Assembly: GCF_037893015.1 (NCBI RefSeq)
Contig: NC_133666.1
Span: forward strand, 624,041,352-624,105,351
Length of the DNA stretch: 64,000 bases
Origin: Macrotis lagotis
Taxonomy: Eukaryota; Chordata; Mammalia; Peramelemorphia; Peramelidae
Reading direction: 5' to 3'
The notes under the pieces are model-generated. The model did not search any database. It was not told where the DNA came from and saw only the letters and a program-made list of their open reading frames with translations. The position numbers were made by a program, and so were the translations under genes. Each line of letters opens with the position of its first letter. Positions within the stretch are counted from its first letter, which is position 1. Below, piece by piece: positions 1 through 18,260 of this stretch.

Positions 1-2040
1 TTTTTGGAATGTTTTTAAATGCATAAAATAAAACATGTAGCAGTACAAAGGAAATCAATTATAGTGAAATATGAAAATATTTTTAAAAACAAGTTCACAG
101 ATCTACCTACTAAGGAAGTTATCAGCAAGCAAGGATATCGTTTTCCTAAATCTTTAATCTGTAGTTTACTGCTCTAAAAAGTTTACTTCTGCAGGAGAGT
201 AGAGTTTAGTTGTAGTTTTGTTACTAGCTAGGATAGCTGTATAATGTGAAGAAACTTATTTCTTTCTAGATTTGTTTCCTCAGAAATTAGGGAGTTGGAC
301 TCTATGATCACTAAATTCCTTTATAGTTTCATGATTCTGTGAAAGATACAAAACAGCAAAGTATATTCAACACTATAGCTTGTCCCTCAGTCAGAAATGG
401 GAATTTGAAAATGTTTCCCTCACACACTTTACCTGCCACCTGCTTTTCATGCATGTTACCCACCTTTTGTGCATGGGTTTTAGCTTTCAGAGCCCATGAT
501 TAATTTTCTTCTGCAAAATCTTCCCAGTTGTCTTAGCTAGGTGTAATCTCTCCTTCCTCTGAGCTTCTGTAGGACCTAATACTATTCACTTGGTACCTTG
601 AAATTATTGCCAAGTATTAGTGTTTATCTTTTTGCAGAGAGAGATCCAGAGTTTAGAATTTACAGTTGGACCACTGTACCCATGTTATCACTTTAGATTC
701 TTACAGCAAAATACACAAAAGTTGCCCTCTCAGGCTGATACTCGCAGCTCTTCAGAAAGCTGTTTTCCCACCCTGTCTGAGTTAGACTTCCCAACGTGCC
801 ACCTTTCTCCTGGGGAGTCCCCTCAACTACTGACTTTAGTCTCATTGCACATACTGTCCAGGTGCCCTCTAGCAGTTAGGGGAGCTTCTCATGCTACTGG
901 ATTATTTAACTGACTGGCCTCCAATTAACATCTTGCCTCCAATCATGCCATATTTAGCATAATAGTAGCTTTACTATGGGCATTTATTGCTTATTGAATA
1001 ATTGAATATAAGCACTCTTCCAGCCTATGGTCTGAAGGATCAATTTATCTTTTACAGTTTCCTACCACAAAATAAATTACTTTGGTCATTACTATTCTAG
1101 ATCAAGAAGTTGGACCATCCAACCCTGGAGGAATTCTAAAATGGTTTCAGTATCTTTCTTCAGTGAAAATACATTGATAGAGAATCTTGAAGGAAGATAA
1201 ATGTTATCTTGATACATTGAAATTTGGCTCTGTTTCTAAGAATTCAAGAAAACCCAGTGTTTGAAATCATAGTAAATGTGGAACAGGGAGCTGACCAGCT
1301 CCAAGAGACACTACCCTGACATTCATTTCAATAAGCATCAACTAAACACTTTGTATATGAATGGCAAAAAGCTTGATAGTCCCCCCAGGAGTACGAGAAT
1401 GCAGGGAATAAGAACCATGCTCCAGGTAGCCTAGCAATAAAGCAGATGAATGAGGACTTCAGATTCTCAAAAGCTATCAATAGCAGTTTTTTAATAATAG
1501 AAATCCCAGCATAAGATACTGCAAAAAATCCAATATTTAAAAAAATTACTTCTGGAATCTTTCTATTTAGAAAAAAAGGAAAGCAAAGCAATATCCCAGG
1601 ATCAGTTTTGTAGAAAGCCACCAAGGGAAAAAGACTCTCCCTAGGCATGTCTTAAGTTTTTCCAAAGATGCTGTTTTTAATTATATGACCCTTATGGTAA
1701 GTTACATTACTTTCCACAGTATATAAAATTGTAAGAGAGGAATGATGAAGAACTTTGTTTAAGTATAATGATATTCACTCAAATCTTTGTGATTAGTTAT
1801 TGTGTCTATAAATTCAATAACAATTTCATACTATACATTGTATAGTTATTATAATGCATTAAATAGCAATCAAATAGAATGTAAATGATCTTGTAAAACA
1901 AACCTAGACAGTAGGCAATTGGATGCTTCAGTTCAATTTGGGGGGAGGGGTTGGGTTTAGGATTAGTTATGAGTCACTAAGGGTTAGTAAATATGGATAA
2001 CTAATAAGGTTAACTCAGAAGGCAAATTTTAATATTCCCT
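1..2040. other. AT-rich stretch without recognised features
   Basis: No gene, young repeat or splice-site pair that I can support. Short open frames here show no family. Confidence 0.5.
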
Positions 2041-2044
2041 TAAA

Positions 2045-2315
2045 TATAACTATCTTGAGCACTAAGAGGATGTTGAATTGTTCCAGTAGTGTACAACTCT
2101 TTGTGATCCCATTTGGGGTTTTCTTGGTAAAGATAAAAGAATGGCTTGCCATTTCATTTTCCAGCTCATTTTACATAGGAGGAAACTGAGGCAAAGAGGG
2201 TGAAGGGATATGCTCAGGGTAACACAGCTAGTAAGTGTCTGAGGCCAGATTTGAACTCACAAAGATGAATGTTCCTGACTTCAGACCCAGCTCTCTAGCT
2301 ACTGTGCAATCTCAA
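2045..2315 (+). repeat. MIR/CORE-type SINE
   Basis: CATTTGGGGTTTTCTTGG, GGAAACTGAGGCAAAGAGGG, AACACAGCTAGTAAGTGTCT and GAGGCCAGATTTGAACTCA in order: an old core SINE, near full-length. Confidence 0.7.
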
Positions 2316-2319
2316 GTCC

Positions 2320-3855
2320 TAAATTACAAATATATAGCTGAGTAAAAAGGAACTCACACATTAATTGCATTAAAACACTTTCTCAATTATATTATTTTAA
2401 CTTCTATTAGAGACAAAAGAACAGTTTTCATTTTAAAAATTTATCTAAATTAATGTTCATTTATAATTTAATTTAATAATTGATTCCAACATAAAATTCA
2501 AGCAGGGAACCACATAAATGATTTTTCTTGTAGCTATTACTGATAGTTTATGAAAAAGAAATGAAAGATGGATTGATGAAAATCAAGAATTGCTTTAAGT
2601 CCTCACTTTTAAAATACTGTCTTCTTGGGTCCATGCTTCTTTACTATATAAATAATACCCCCAAAAGTTAGACCATTGCTCTGTAATTTGTGAATTCTGC
2701 TCTGTAATTTGTGAATTCTGCTACCTTGGTTTCACTTTCAGAGTGTCCAAACAACAAACCTAACTTTGTTATATCATATGTCTTTTCATTTCTAAATGTC
2801 TTTCTGCACTAATTAGAAATAATTAATTTTTTTCCCTTTGCAGTGCGGTGGAAATGTATTGCCTCACAGTGAAATCTTTGATTGGCAGAATTTATAATTA
2901 AGTTCAAAGTCAATGCTTGGTTCATTTGCCACTTTAATAAGAAGTCTTCTGAAATAAAATGGCAATTTCTTTATTATTTTTATGCACAACAAATTGACAT
3001 CTAAACTGAGGTAAGCAATATGGAAAAGTTTTTCAATTTCAGGAAAAACTATGATGATGTCATACAGCCTGACTTAGGAAAACCATTGCTCTCAGAACAT
3101 TGCAGTGAGATGCACTGAGGAAACCTAGTACTCATGTGAATTCTGTTGTAGATCCTTTAACTAGAAATGCAAAGCACTTCCTATTATAACATTATTCCTA
3201 TGAGAATATCAGAAACAAGATAGATCTTTTCAGTTTAAAGCAATATTTCCAGATTCATAGCTTCCTGGAAGTATAAGACAGTCTATATGACCTGTCATCA
3301 GTTGGTTTGTGACTGTTAAAGGAAAGAGTCTCCATCCCAAGTTAAAATCTTCATTGCAGGGATCTGTATTTCATTACATACCACTCCCAAAAAGCAGATA
3401 GTCTTCCTTTCTCCCTTCTCTCCTTTCACCTTCACATCTCTATTGATGCTTTATCACAGCTACAAACCAGATCTAGTTATTTCATAGAAATCTTGGATCA
3501 GATTTCTTTGCAAAGATATGATTAGGCTCTCCTGAAAACTAATAGAGAAAGCAATTAAAGCACATTGTTTACTTACAACTTCCTTTGTTTTATTTCCCAT
3601 TGAAAAACTCCGGGGTACTCAGTGGAATCTGAGATCACCCTCCCTTTATTCATCCCAGAGGATGTGTCCTCTTGATCTTACCTAATAATGCCCCAAATAC
3701 TTCCTGACATCTATAAGGGTTTTTTTTTTTAATAGATCCTAAACTTCCTTTATAATCCATCTATGATTCTTTCTTTTCTTCTCCCCTTTTCCAACCCACC
3801 TTAATCACAAATAATTTATAGATTGTTACTATATTATCTACCAAGGAAGGACTGG
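2320..3855. other. AT-rich stretch without a gene
   Basis: It holds the 21-base duplication and nothing else that I recognise. Confidence 0.5.
2678..2721. repeat. 21-base tandem duplication
   Basis: CTCTGTAATTTGTGAATTCTG occurs twice in direct succession with no change (unit shown shortened: CTGTAATTTGTGAATTCTG). Confidence 0.9.
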
Positions 3856-3859
3856 TACA

Positions 3860-4130
3860 CAGATACTTCATCTCCCAACACTGTACCTTTGCACTGGCTC
3901 TCCCCTTGCCTGGGATATTTTTCATTTCTTCCATTTAATTTCTCCAACTTCTTTCAAGACTAAACTCAAATCTTATTTACTGCAAGAAACTTTGCCCCAT
4001 TCTCCATTTCCTCAGCTACTAATGCCTTCCCCTCTTAGATTATCTTCCATCTACTATATATACATCTTGTATGTACATACTTCATATAAGATTTTTTGTA
4101 TTTTAGAACTGTTTCTTGACTAAAGTATTT
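3860..4130 (+). repeat. L2 LINE 3' fragment
   Basis: TTTGCACTGGCTCTCCCCTT, CAAGACTAAACTCAAATCTT and CTTTGCCCCATTCTCC follow the L2 3' order. Confidence 0.55.
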
Positions 4131-4166
4131 AGTTTCCCATGATTTATCAGATGTGTTATCACTCTT

Positions 4167-4326
4167 TATTTTTGTTTTTGTTTTTTAGGTTTTTGCAAGG
4201 CAATGGGGTTAAGTGGCTTGCCCAAGACCACACAGCCAGTTAATTATTGTGTCTGAGGCCGGATTTGAACTTAGGTACTCCTGACTCCAGGACCAGTGCT
4301 CTATCCACTGTGCCACCTAGCCACCC
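4167..4326 (-). repeat. Young tRNA-type marsupial SINE
   Basis: Full-length reversed copy with T tract, GCAAGGCAATGGGGTTAAGT and end GCCACCTAGCC. Flanks GTTATCACTCTTTAT / GTTATCATTCTTTAT are its target-site duplication. I am not sure of the official family name. Confidence 0.85.
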
Positions 4327-4329
4327 ATG

Positions 4330-5229
4330 TTATCATTCTTTATGACCATAAATCTAAGCCAGTTTTTGCCTTAGACCTACTTCAGTCATATAACTCTCTA
4401 GCCAATTTAATTCTTTGATTACTACAATAATATTACACTTTATATTTAATATGTTATTATGTAGTGATTATAAATCTGGTCTCAGCGTACAGAAGACCAG
4501 TATTAAAGTTCTACCTATAAACACATACTAAGATCACATGTGTGATCCTAGACAAGTAAATCACTTAATCTCTCAGTGCCCCAGGCTCTAAGACTATAAA
4601 TTACAGAAATGTTGTTTATCACATTGGTTGAGTGAATTTCACACTAATGAAATCACAAGATGTCAAAAAAAAAAGTATGATGTCAACAAAGCTATTGGAT
4701 GTTATTAGTCAGGTAACTTGCATATAAAGTAATGGTGCTCTAAGGAGCCAGGATTCCAATAAATTTACTGCCAATTAAGAGGAAAACCTAGGATCAAAAT
4801 AGCTCTCCCCACCAAGTAGACAATATGCAAAGTAGTGACCCCTACTACCACCCCTTTAAAAAACTTAAGTGATTTGCAAAAGTTCTGTCTCCTTTTATCT
4901 CACATTAATCTATTCTTCCTTCCCCATTTCCTCTTTCACTATCTCACATAAAAAAAGTTACCCTTCTTGCCAAGATAAACCCTTCTACATGCACAAGTGA
5001 TCCTAATATGGTCCGTCTTCTCCAGCAGATTAGCTATTATCCCCACTAATAATCTTCAATCTCTCCTTGTCCATTGGATGCTTCTTTGTTGCCTACAAAC
5101 ATGCCCATGTCTCTTCTATTCTTAAAAAAAAAACCCTCACTTGATCCAACTCTTCTCTATCATCTATTTTCTTTTGTGACTCAGATTTTAGAAAGTCATC
5201 CATAATCAAATTTTACTTCCCTTTAGAAA

Positions 5230-5230
<1 letters not shown>
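4330..5230. other. Old repeat remains, no gene
   Basis: A worn MIR-like piece about 4470-4610 (CTAGACAAGTAAATCACTTA) and LINE-like text near 5030-5130. No coding signal. Confidence 0.4.

Positions 5231-5231
<1 letters not shown>

Positions 5232-5279
<48 letters not shown>
5232..5279. repeat. (TG)n microsatellite
   Basis: About 23 TG units without interruption. Confidence 0.95.
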
Positions 5280-5281
<2 letters not shown>

Positions 5282-5599
5282 TCTTTCTCTTTGAACTAAT
5301 TTTGATGAGTGAGGTAGGTATTTCCCACTCTCCCCATTTCCCCCTCCAGCACAAAAGCTCTGCCTTGTATACCTTTTCTGTGAGAAAATTTTCCCATTCT
5401 ATCTCTCCCTCACCGCTTATCCTAGTACAAACTTGTTTGTCATCCCCACTTTTTTTTGTTAGCTTTTCAGTTCCACATTTCTGTCTCTCCCTTTTCTCCC
5501 TTCCCTCACCCTTCCTCCTCATGACAGCAATTAATCTAATATAGGTTATATATGTTCAAATTATGTTTAACACATTTCCATACTAGTCATGTTGTGAAA

Positions 5600-6065
5600 G
5601 AAGAGATTCTTTACATTTCCATTTTACTTTCTGAACCTAAGATAGCAGGTTTCTTTTATAATTTCTTGGAATTGATGTCCAGACTTTTTTTTATCATAGA
5701 TTTCAGGTGGTCCAATAATACTTAAATTATCTTAATTTGATCTATTTTGCAGGCAGTTGTTTTTCTGATAAGACATTTCACATTTTTTTTTTTGCCTTTT
5801 TTCTTTATGTTTCATGGAGTCATTAGCTTCTACTTGACCAAATCTGATTTTTAAGGAATTATTTCCTTCAGTGAGTTTTTGTACCTCCTTTTCCATTTGA
5901 CCTATTCTACTTCTTTTCAGTGAATTTTTGTGTCTCTTTTACCATCAAGCAATCTTGTTTTTTAAAGAATTGCTTTCTTCAGTATTTTTCAGTGCCTCTT
6001 TTACCTATTAATTTTCTTTTCATAATTTTCTTGTATCATTCATTTCTCTTCCCAATTTTTCCTCT
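5600..6065 (-). repeat. L1 ORF1 coiled-coil fragment, reversed
   Basis: The reverse strand resembles the coiled-coil part of the HAL1-like ORF1 (CATTTGACCTATTCTACTTC, AATTTTCTTGTATCATTCAT). Older than the three young copies. Confidence 0.5.
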
Positions 6066-6789
6066 ACCACATGGTGCTGATTGTTGGTGATACAAAGAAA
6101 GGCAAAAATATTGCCTGCCTGTTTATTTACATTCTAATGGTGGAGTTAACATGAAAACAATGCATATATAAGATAGTCTCAAAGGGAAGGCATTAGCAGT
6201 TAGCAGAGTGGAGGATCAAGAAAATTCTCTTGCAGAAAGCCTTTGTAGAATTTGAACTGAATCATGATGGAAACCAGAAGGTAGAAATAAACAAGGAGAC
6301 CATTCCAGGTATATAGATTGCCAATGAAAAGCTACATTATCAGGAGATGGAACAATAAAAAGTCTAGTATTAACAGATCAGAGTACATAAAGATAAGTAA
6401 AAATATTAGAACTGAAAAGGTGGGAAGGGCTTTAAGAAGCAAAGAATTTTATATTTGATTCTGGAGCTAATAGGGATCCACTACAGTTACCAAATAGGGG
6501 CTGATATTATCAGACCTGTGCTTTATGAAAGTCATTTTGGAAGATGAGTATAGGATAGACTGTAATAGGAAGAGACTTTAGGCAGGGAGATCAATTAGAA
6601 GCTATTGCAGTAGTCCCTGTAATAAGGGTCAAAAGCAGAATAGTAATTGTACATCAGAGGAGAAGAGAGCATATTCAAGAAATGTTGCAAAGGTAGAATA
6701 AACAGTATGTGGCAACAAATTGGATATGTAGGATGAGTGATTGAATTGAGAATGACAGCTGGGTTGGGAGCTTGGGTGACTATCCTCCA
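6066..6789. repeat. Old dispersed repeat, family not named
   Basis: Shares order and wording with 23825-24690: an inventory of GTTTATTTACATTCTAATGG, GAGACCATTCCAGGTATATA, AGAAGCTATTGCAGTAGTCC. Dispersed in mammals; I cannot name the family. Confidence 0.5.
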
Positions 6790-7045
6790 TGCTTAGAATA
6801 CTTTCCCTGGTCATCTCTCTTATCTTAGAATTCCTAGTTTCCTTTACAGCTCAAGCTCAGGTAATATGTCTTCCATGAAATCTTTCCTGATACTCCTAAT
6901 TCTTAGTACTTTCTTCTACCTTAAATTATCTTGTATTGTCTAGTAGAAAATACTACAGTCCTAAAGGGCAGGGACACTTTGGGATATTTTTATTCTTTGT
7001 ATTCTTAGTGCCTGATGAAGTGCCTTTCACATAGTAATTCATAAT
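6790..7045 (+). repeat. L2 LINE 3' fragment
   Basis: AATACTTTCCCTGGTCATCT through AAAGGGCAGGGACACTTTGG to the AGTGCCTTTCACATAGTAAT-type end. Confidence 0.6.
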
Positions 7046-7049
7046 TGCA

Positions 7050-8100
7050 AGTGTTTTTTTTAAATTATCTTTATTTCCAAACATACCCTCTAAATCTATT
7101 TATCCATCCTTTGTACCAATACATCCATATATGTGAATTTAGTACTTTTTAACTTTTACCCCTCCATGTGAATTTTATCTGATTCAAATATCATTTGGCA
7201 GTTTGATTGGTAGAGTGCTAAAATGGCAGTTTAATTTATGCAATATCATTACTTTTACTATATTGTATTATCCAGTCACATAGCACAACCTCTCAAATTT
7301 TTAGGCCTTCCATTTTTTAATATAAACATTATCTTTGGTTGTATTTAACTTGTATATACATTGGTAGGTTAACTTCCAGATATTTTCTGCATTTGGGGTC
7401 TATCTGAAGTAGAATTTGTCACTTTTTCCTCTAAACTTTTGGTGGTTAAGATAAAAAAAATTAGATATTTTGGATATCATGCTATAATCTTTTTCCTACT
7501 GAATGTCCCATTTTTTATACTCTTAAGTTTTACTAAGTAAATGTTATCTGCAAACTGGAATTTTGCCTTCTCCATATCAATGCTTATTGCCTTAATTGCT
7601 ATAGCTGGTCTTTCTTGTACTATCAAATAATAGTTACTTTTAATAACTGGGAATACTAATGTTTGACCAATACAAATGATAGCTCCTGGTTTCATATCTG
7701 TTTTGGTTGGCATATTTAATATGTTTTATGAGTTTGCCAAAGGCTTTTACTGGTTCTATATTTTATTTTTAATGATTAATTATGCTATTTTCCTAAAATC
7801 TTTTACTGCCCTTGTATCCCTAGTGTAAATCAACTTTGACCATATTAAAAATAAAATCTTTAAATTACTTACATTGATATTGAGATAATGATCTATGGTT
7901 TTGCCCTGCCTTCCCTTATAGCTCTCTGGTTTAGGTATGATGACCATATTTTTCTAATGAAAGGAGTCTGGAAGAATGCCATCTTTATTTTGGGGGAGTT
8001 AATATAGTAGCATATAGATGAATTGCTCTTCAAATGCATTATGGAACTTATGGCTTACTCACTTGTTCTGAAATTGTAGTATTTAGAATTCATTTCCTCT
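7050..8100 (-). repeat. L1 ORF2 fragment, reversed
   Basis: Blocks such as TTTGGCAGTTTGATTGGTAG, AGTTTTACTAAGTAAATGTT and CTTTGACCATATTAAAAATA follow the reverse of an L1 reverse-transcriptase region. Very worn. Confidence 0.45.
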
Positions 8101-8169
8101 TTTAAATTAGTATTTCATAACTAAAAGTTCCTAGGGAAAGACTTACCCCTAGTTAAGTTTTGCATTCTC

Positions 8170-8690
8170 TTCCCCTGCTTTCAGTCCCTTCTAAATACCT
8201 ATTTGACTACCTATTTCATCACCAAAGTAAAACTGCTCTCTGCAGTTACCAATAAACTTATTTGTTAAATCTGAAAACCTTTTCTCAGTTCTCATCCTTT
8301 TCAATCTCTCTATAATACTTCAGCCAATCATATTCTCTTCCTGGTTTTCTCTTTCTATATTTTCACATTGCTTTCTTGGTTCTCCTTTGCTACTCTGACC
8401 ATTCCTATTTGCTTTGCTATGTCAGCATTCTATACCCCCATTTACTGGGTGTATCTCAAGTTTCTTTCCTGGGCTCTCCTCTTTTTCTCCCGATGGTCCC
8501 ATCAATGTCCACACATTCAATTGTCATCTCTTTGTAGACAATTCCAAAATCTATACATTCAATTTTACTTTCCTGAGGCTCATATCACCTGCTGAATATT
8601 TTGAACTGGATGTCCCATAGCTACCTCAAACATAGCCTGTCCAAAACAAAGCTCATTATTTTTTCCTGAAAACCTACCCCTCTCCTGATA
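8170..8690 (+). repeat. Old LINE fragment, L2-like
   Basis: TCTATACATTCAATTTTACT, GGATGTCCCATAGCTACCTC and GTCCAAAACAAAGCTCATTA are widely dispersed old-LINE sequence. No gene reading is supported. Confidence 0.45.
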
Positions 8691-8697
8691 TTCCCTA

Positions 8698-8857
8698 TTT
8701 TTTTTTTTTTTTTTAGTTTTTGCAAGGCAATGGGGTTAAGTGGTTTGCCCAAAGCTACATGGCTAGGTAATTATTAAGTGTCTGAGGCCGGATTTGAACT
8801 CAGGTACTCCTAACTCCAAGGCCAGTGCTCTATCCACTGTGCCACCTAGTCGCCCCT
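8698..8857 (-). repeat. Young tRNA-type marsupial SINE
   Basis: Full-length reversed copy; target-site duplication ATTCCCTATTTTT on both sides. Confidence 0.85.
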
Positions 8858-8994
8858 ATTCCCTATTTTTGGTAAAGGATACCACCATCCTTCCAATCCT
8901 ATGTTCACAGCCTTAGAGTGAATAATCCTAAACACCTCTCACTCACCCCACATAGGAGGAAGGAAAGGGAATATACATTTATATAGCTCCAATG

Positions 8995-9225
8995 GTTAAT
9001 TAAGTGATGCAGTGGATAGATCATTGAGTTTAGAAGTAGGAAAACTCATCTTTATGAGTTCAAGTCCCAGTCTCATCTACTGTGTGACTCTGAGTAAGTC
9101 ACTTAACCCTGTTTGCTTCAGTTCCTCATCTGTAAAATGAGCTGGAAAAGGAAGTGGCAAACCATTCCAGCATCTTTTGACAAAACTCCAAAATGGGGGT
9201 CACAAAGAGCTGGACACAACAAACA
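8995..9225 (+). repeat. MIR/CORE-type SINE
   Basis: Worn head GATGCAGTGGATAGATCATT, then CACTTAACCCTGTTTGC, CATCTGTAAAATGAGCTGG and a tail GGTCACAAAGAGCTGGACAC. Confidence 0.65.
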
Positions 9226-9455
9226 ATTCAAAATGCACCAATTTCAGTGGCACAATAATAAAAGACAAGTCTAAAAGACTTATGATAGAAAATACTATCC
9301 ATATCCAAAGAAAGTAGTAGAGTTTAAATGTAGACCACGGAGGGGAAAGGGAAGGGAGGGGGGAGGTAGAAAAAATGTAAAATTCAAAACTTTGCAAAGT
9401 GATTGTTTAAAACTACTGTTGCATATATTATCGGGAAAATAAAATATTTAATAAT
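9226..9455 (+). repeat. L1 3' UTR fragment
   Basis: ATAGAAAATACTATCCATAT, a G-rich GGGAAGGGAGGGGGGAGG run and a TAAAATTCAAAACTTTGC end, as in marsupial L1 3' UTRs. Confidence 0.5.
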
Positions 9456-9569
9456 TTTTAAATGTACCAAGTATTATGCTAAATATTTTTACAATTATCT
9501 TATAGTAAACTGGTTGTCTAAGTCTCACTAATTCTACCTCCACCTTTCTTGCAGAAATTCTTTTTTCTC

Positions 9570-9715
9570 ATACAAGTGACTGCTCTAACTCATCACCCCA
9601 TTAGATTGTAAACTCCTTAAAAGCTGGGATTACCTTTTGTCTCTGTATCTCACAATGCTTAGTATAGTGCCTGGCAAATAGTAGGCATTTAATGTTTATT
9701 GACCTCTGCTAGACT
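9570..9715 (+). repeat. L2 LINE 3' end
   Basis: ATTAGATTGTAAACTCCTTA, AGTGCCTGGCAAATAGTAGG and TTTAATGTTTATTGA: classic L2 end. Confidence 0.7.
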
Positions 9716-10289
9716 ATTGTAAGTTTCCTAATTGGTATCTCTACTTCGTGTCAACCTCACATAGCTACCAAAGTGATATTTCGTATGAAGACTTCAAAGA
9801 AGTATAGGTGGATTTATAAGAACTGAAAAATGAAATAAGGAGGAAATCAACATATACAATGACTACTACAACATAAATGGAACAAAATAATTGAATTTAA
9901 ATGCCATGCTTGGCACCAAAGGATGAAAATATACTTTCCTCTTGTCTTTGCATGGGTATGAGGGATCTGTGGACATGGAATAGAATGTAATAATATACTT
10001 ATATTGGTTAATTTTACTATGTTGATCATATTAAAAATAATTTAAGTTCTCCCACATTCAATTATAACCCCTTAAGAGCTGTCTTTGGCCTCTTTTCATA
10101 TCCCCAGGCCTGGCACATTATAGACTCTTAATATTTATTTTTCAACATTCTTATAAGGGACAGATATATTAAAACTTATATAGGTGTTTAAAAGTAAAAA
10201 GCAGTCAAAATGTTAAAACAAGAAAAATAGGATTTTTAGTTATTTCTATGTATTTTATATAGTTTTTGTATTTATAGTCATTCCTAAAG

Positions 10290-10720
10290 CATAGGTCTAA
10301 CTATCACTCTCTACTTGGTAAACTCCAGTTGCTCCAAATTGCCTGAAAGATCCATTTGGCCTTTAAAGCCCTTCATGATGTAGCTCTAGCATTTTTTCTA
10401 GATTTTTTTATAAACTACTTGCTTTCACCCAAACTAAGGTCTAGTTGAACTGACCTTGTTTCTCAGTAATGGTTTCCATCTCTATGCTTTTGCACAGGCT
10501 TTCACCTTTTTTAAAATGTACCTCTTTCTCACTCCCTTTGCATTTTGAGCTTCCTTCAAAGCTCAGCTCAAATCAGTTCTCCTGTGAGTCTTTTCTGATC
10601 TCATCAGCTACTATTGTCTCTCCCCTGAAATAACTCAAAGTTTATTTTATAATAATTTTATACTAGCAAACATATTATTTCCTTAAAATATAAGCTGCTT
10701 GATGGCGGGAGAACTTTTTT
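10290..10720 (+). repeat. L2 LINE 3' fragment
   Basis: CTTTAAAGCCCTTCATGATG, TTTTGCACAGGCTTTCACC and TTCAAAGCTCAGCTCAAATC in L2 order. Confidence 0.65.
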
Positions 10721-10724
10721 TTAA

Positions 10725-11470
10725 ATACTGGTGAAGATGTGGAAAAATTGGGACATTAATACATTGTGGTATTATGAACCAATTCAACCATTCTAGAGAG
10801 CAATTTGGAACTAAGTGCAAAGGATTATAAAATTGTGATTAACATTTGACCAGCAATAACACTATTAGGTATTTAAATTTAAGAAATTAAAACAGGACCT
10901 ATATGTACAAAAATATTTACAATAGCTTTTTGTGGTGGCAAAGAACTGGAAAGTAAGGGGATGTCCATGAACTGAGGAATGGCTAAACAAATTGTAGTAT
11001 GATTATGATAAAATATTATTGTGCTACAAGAGATGACAAGCAAAATGGTTTTAAAAAAATATGGTCAGAATTATATGAATTAGGTACAAAGTGAAGTGAG
11101 CAAAATCAGGAGAACAATATATACAATAATGGCAATACTATGCTAAGATCAACTGTGAATGACTTAGGAATTTCAGCAGTAGTCTAAGAAAATTTAATGA
11201 TAAAAAATTTTAACCACTTCCAGGAAAATAACTGTTGAGAATCTGAATAAAAATCAAAATATACTTTTAAAATTTTATTTTTCTTGTGTTTTTTTGTGTT
11301 TTCTTTAGCAACATGGCTATTGTGGAAATAAGTCTTGCATGACTGCATATGTATAATCTATCAAACTGCCTTCAAGGAAAGGGGGAAGGAAAGAACTTGA
11401 AACTCAAAATTTTAAAAAAATGTTAAAAATTGTTTTTACATGTAATTAAAAATAACTTTTAAAGAAAAAA
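10725..11470 (+). repeat. L1 ORF2 end and 3' UTR
   Basis: GTGAAGATGTGGAAAAATTG, AACCATTCTAGAGAGCAATT, TGGTGGCAAAGAACTGGAAA, GAATGGCTAAACAAATTGTA and a G-rich GGAAAGGGGGAAGG 3' UTR in L1 order. Confidence 0.65.
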
Positions 11471-11549
11471 CTTATCTTGTTACTCTTATTCTATAATCAA
11501 TATAGATTTATCAACTTGAGTTTTGTTAATATCATTAGATCTATAATAC

Positions 11550-11703
11550 TTTTTTTTTTAATGTTTTTGCAAGACAATGGGGTTAAGTGGTTTGCCCAAG
11601 GCCACACAGTTAGGTAATTATTAGGTGTCTGAGGCAGAATTTGAACTCAGGTACTCCTGACTGCAGGGCCAATACTCTATCCACTGTGCCACCTAGCCAC
11701 CCC
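11550..11703 (-). repeat. Young tRNA-type marsupial SINE
   Basis: Reversed copy, first of two in tandem (next at 11711). Confidence 0.83.
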
Positions 11704-11710
11704 TTTTCTT

Positions 11711-11859
11711 TCTTTTTTTTTTAGGTTTATTTTTTGCAAGGCAAATGGGGTTAAGTGGCTTGCCCAAGGCCACACAGTTAGTGTCTGAGACTGGATTTGA
11801 ATCCAGGTACTCCTGACTTCAGGGCCAGTGCTTTATCCACTGTGCCACCTAGCCGCCCC
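11711..11859 (-). repeat. Young tRNA-type marsupial SINE
   Basis: Second reversed copy; it lacks part of the AATTATTAAG stretch. It probably landed in the C/T-rich end of the first. Confidence 0.82.
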
Positions 11860-12009
11860 TTCTTCTTTCTTAAAATAAAGATCTGAAAGAGGAATGTCAG
11901 GGATTTTATTTTCTGAGGTGTTCTGGCTTTTGAGTAAGTTTTTTCTTTAAAGTCTTTAGCTGCTTTGCCATATGATGCATATATAATTCATCTTTATTAA
12001 GAATGGCAA

Positions 12010-12290
12010 TATAATACAGTAGATTAAAGTGCTGGAAATGATGTCAAAGAGACACTGGTTCAAATTCTAACCCTTACAGCTCTCTGAGCTTATTTCCTCA
12101 ATTGTAAATTGAGAACAGTAATATTTACAGGATATCACAAGATTATTGTGAACTATTTTTAAAGCACATCACAAACTTTTAAGCATTATATCACCAAAAT
12201 ATTATCTTCATTTCAAGTTAGAGGCAGTGTGATACAGTGGGTAGAGTACCAGGTTTGGAGTTAGGAAAATTTGGGTTCAATTGCTGCTTC
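12010..12290 (+). repeat. Two worn MIR-like pieces
   Basis: About 12010-12180 (CTCAATTGTAAATTGAGAAC) and 12214-12290 (GATACAGTGGGTAGAGTACC). Both are heavily changed. Confidence 0.4.
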
Positions 12291-12712
12291 ATAGAAATTA
12301 TTTCTTAAGGTCATGGGTAGATGACAGATTTCACTCTGATGAAATCACAGTCCAACCTATGTATCCAAATATTTTTTTTATCAGATTTCTCTCAAATGAA
12401 TCCTCTAAACTCTTACTAAAAATGATTCAATGAACTTGCTTTTTTCTCCATAATGACTGTTATGCTTTTAAATGAAGCCCAAGGCATTCCTAAAAGTTTC
12501 TCTTGGGAGTCAGTTTTGCCCCAGTGTAAACTTTCAGACATTTACTAGATCAGAGATCTTCCTGATATATTTTGCATTATTCATTGTAAGTCATAGGTTT
12601 TCTTTCCATTATAAATTGTGAATTCTTAGTGTTTTAAAAAATTCAACACATACAGAGGTTAAAAGCTTTCCTATAATAATTATACACACAAAATCTTCTT
12701 ACACTTGTCATT

Positions 12713-12725
12713 TTTATTATTTATT
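12713..12725 (-). terminator. Candidate poly(A) signals of ZNF gene 1
   Basis: Two AATAAA hexamers on the minus strand (12713-12718 and 12720-12725) lie about 140 bases beyond the stop codon. Position and spacing suit a short 3' UTR. Cleavage site not proven. Confidence 0.45.
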
Positions 12726-12859
12726 TTCACTTTCAGTATGCTTTCTAGATTGTGGAATAAAGAATGAGCCTATCCCTCAAGCATTTCTCACATTCACCAC
12801 ATTTGTAAGATTTCATTATGAATTCTTTGATGTTTATTAAAATGCTGGCTGAAGGTTTT

Positions 12860-18260
<5,401 letters not shown>

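Noticed and set aside
5223-5544. Frames of about 100 codons through the TG microsatellite
   Set aside because: Val-Cys or Thr-His repeats made by the TG run; no further support.
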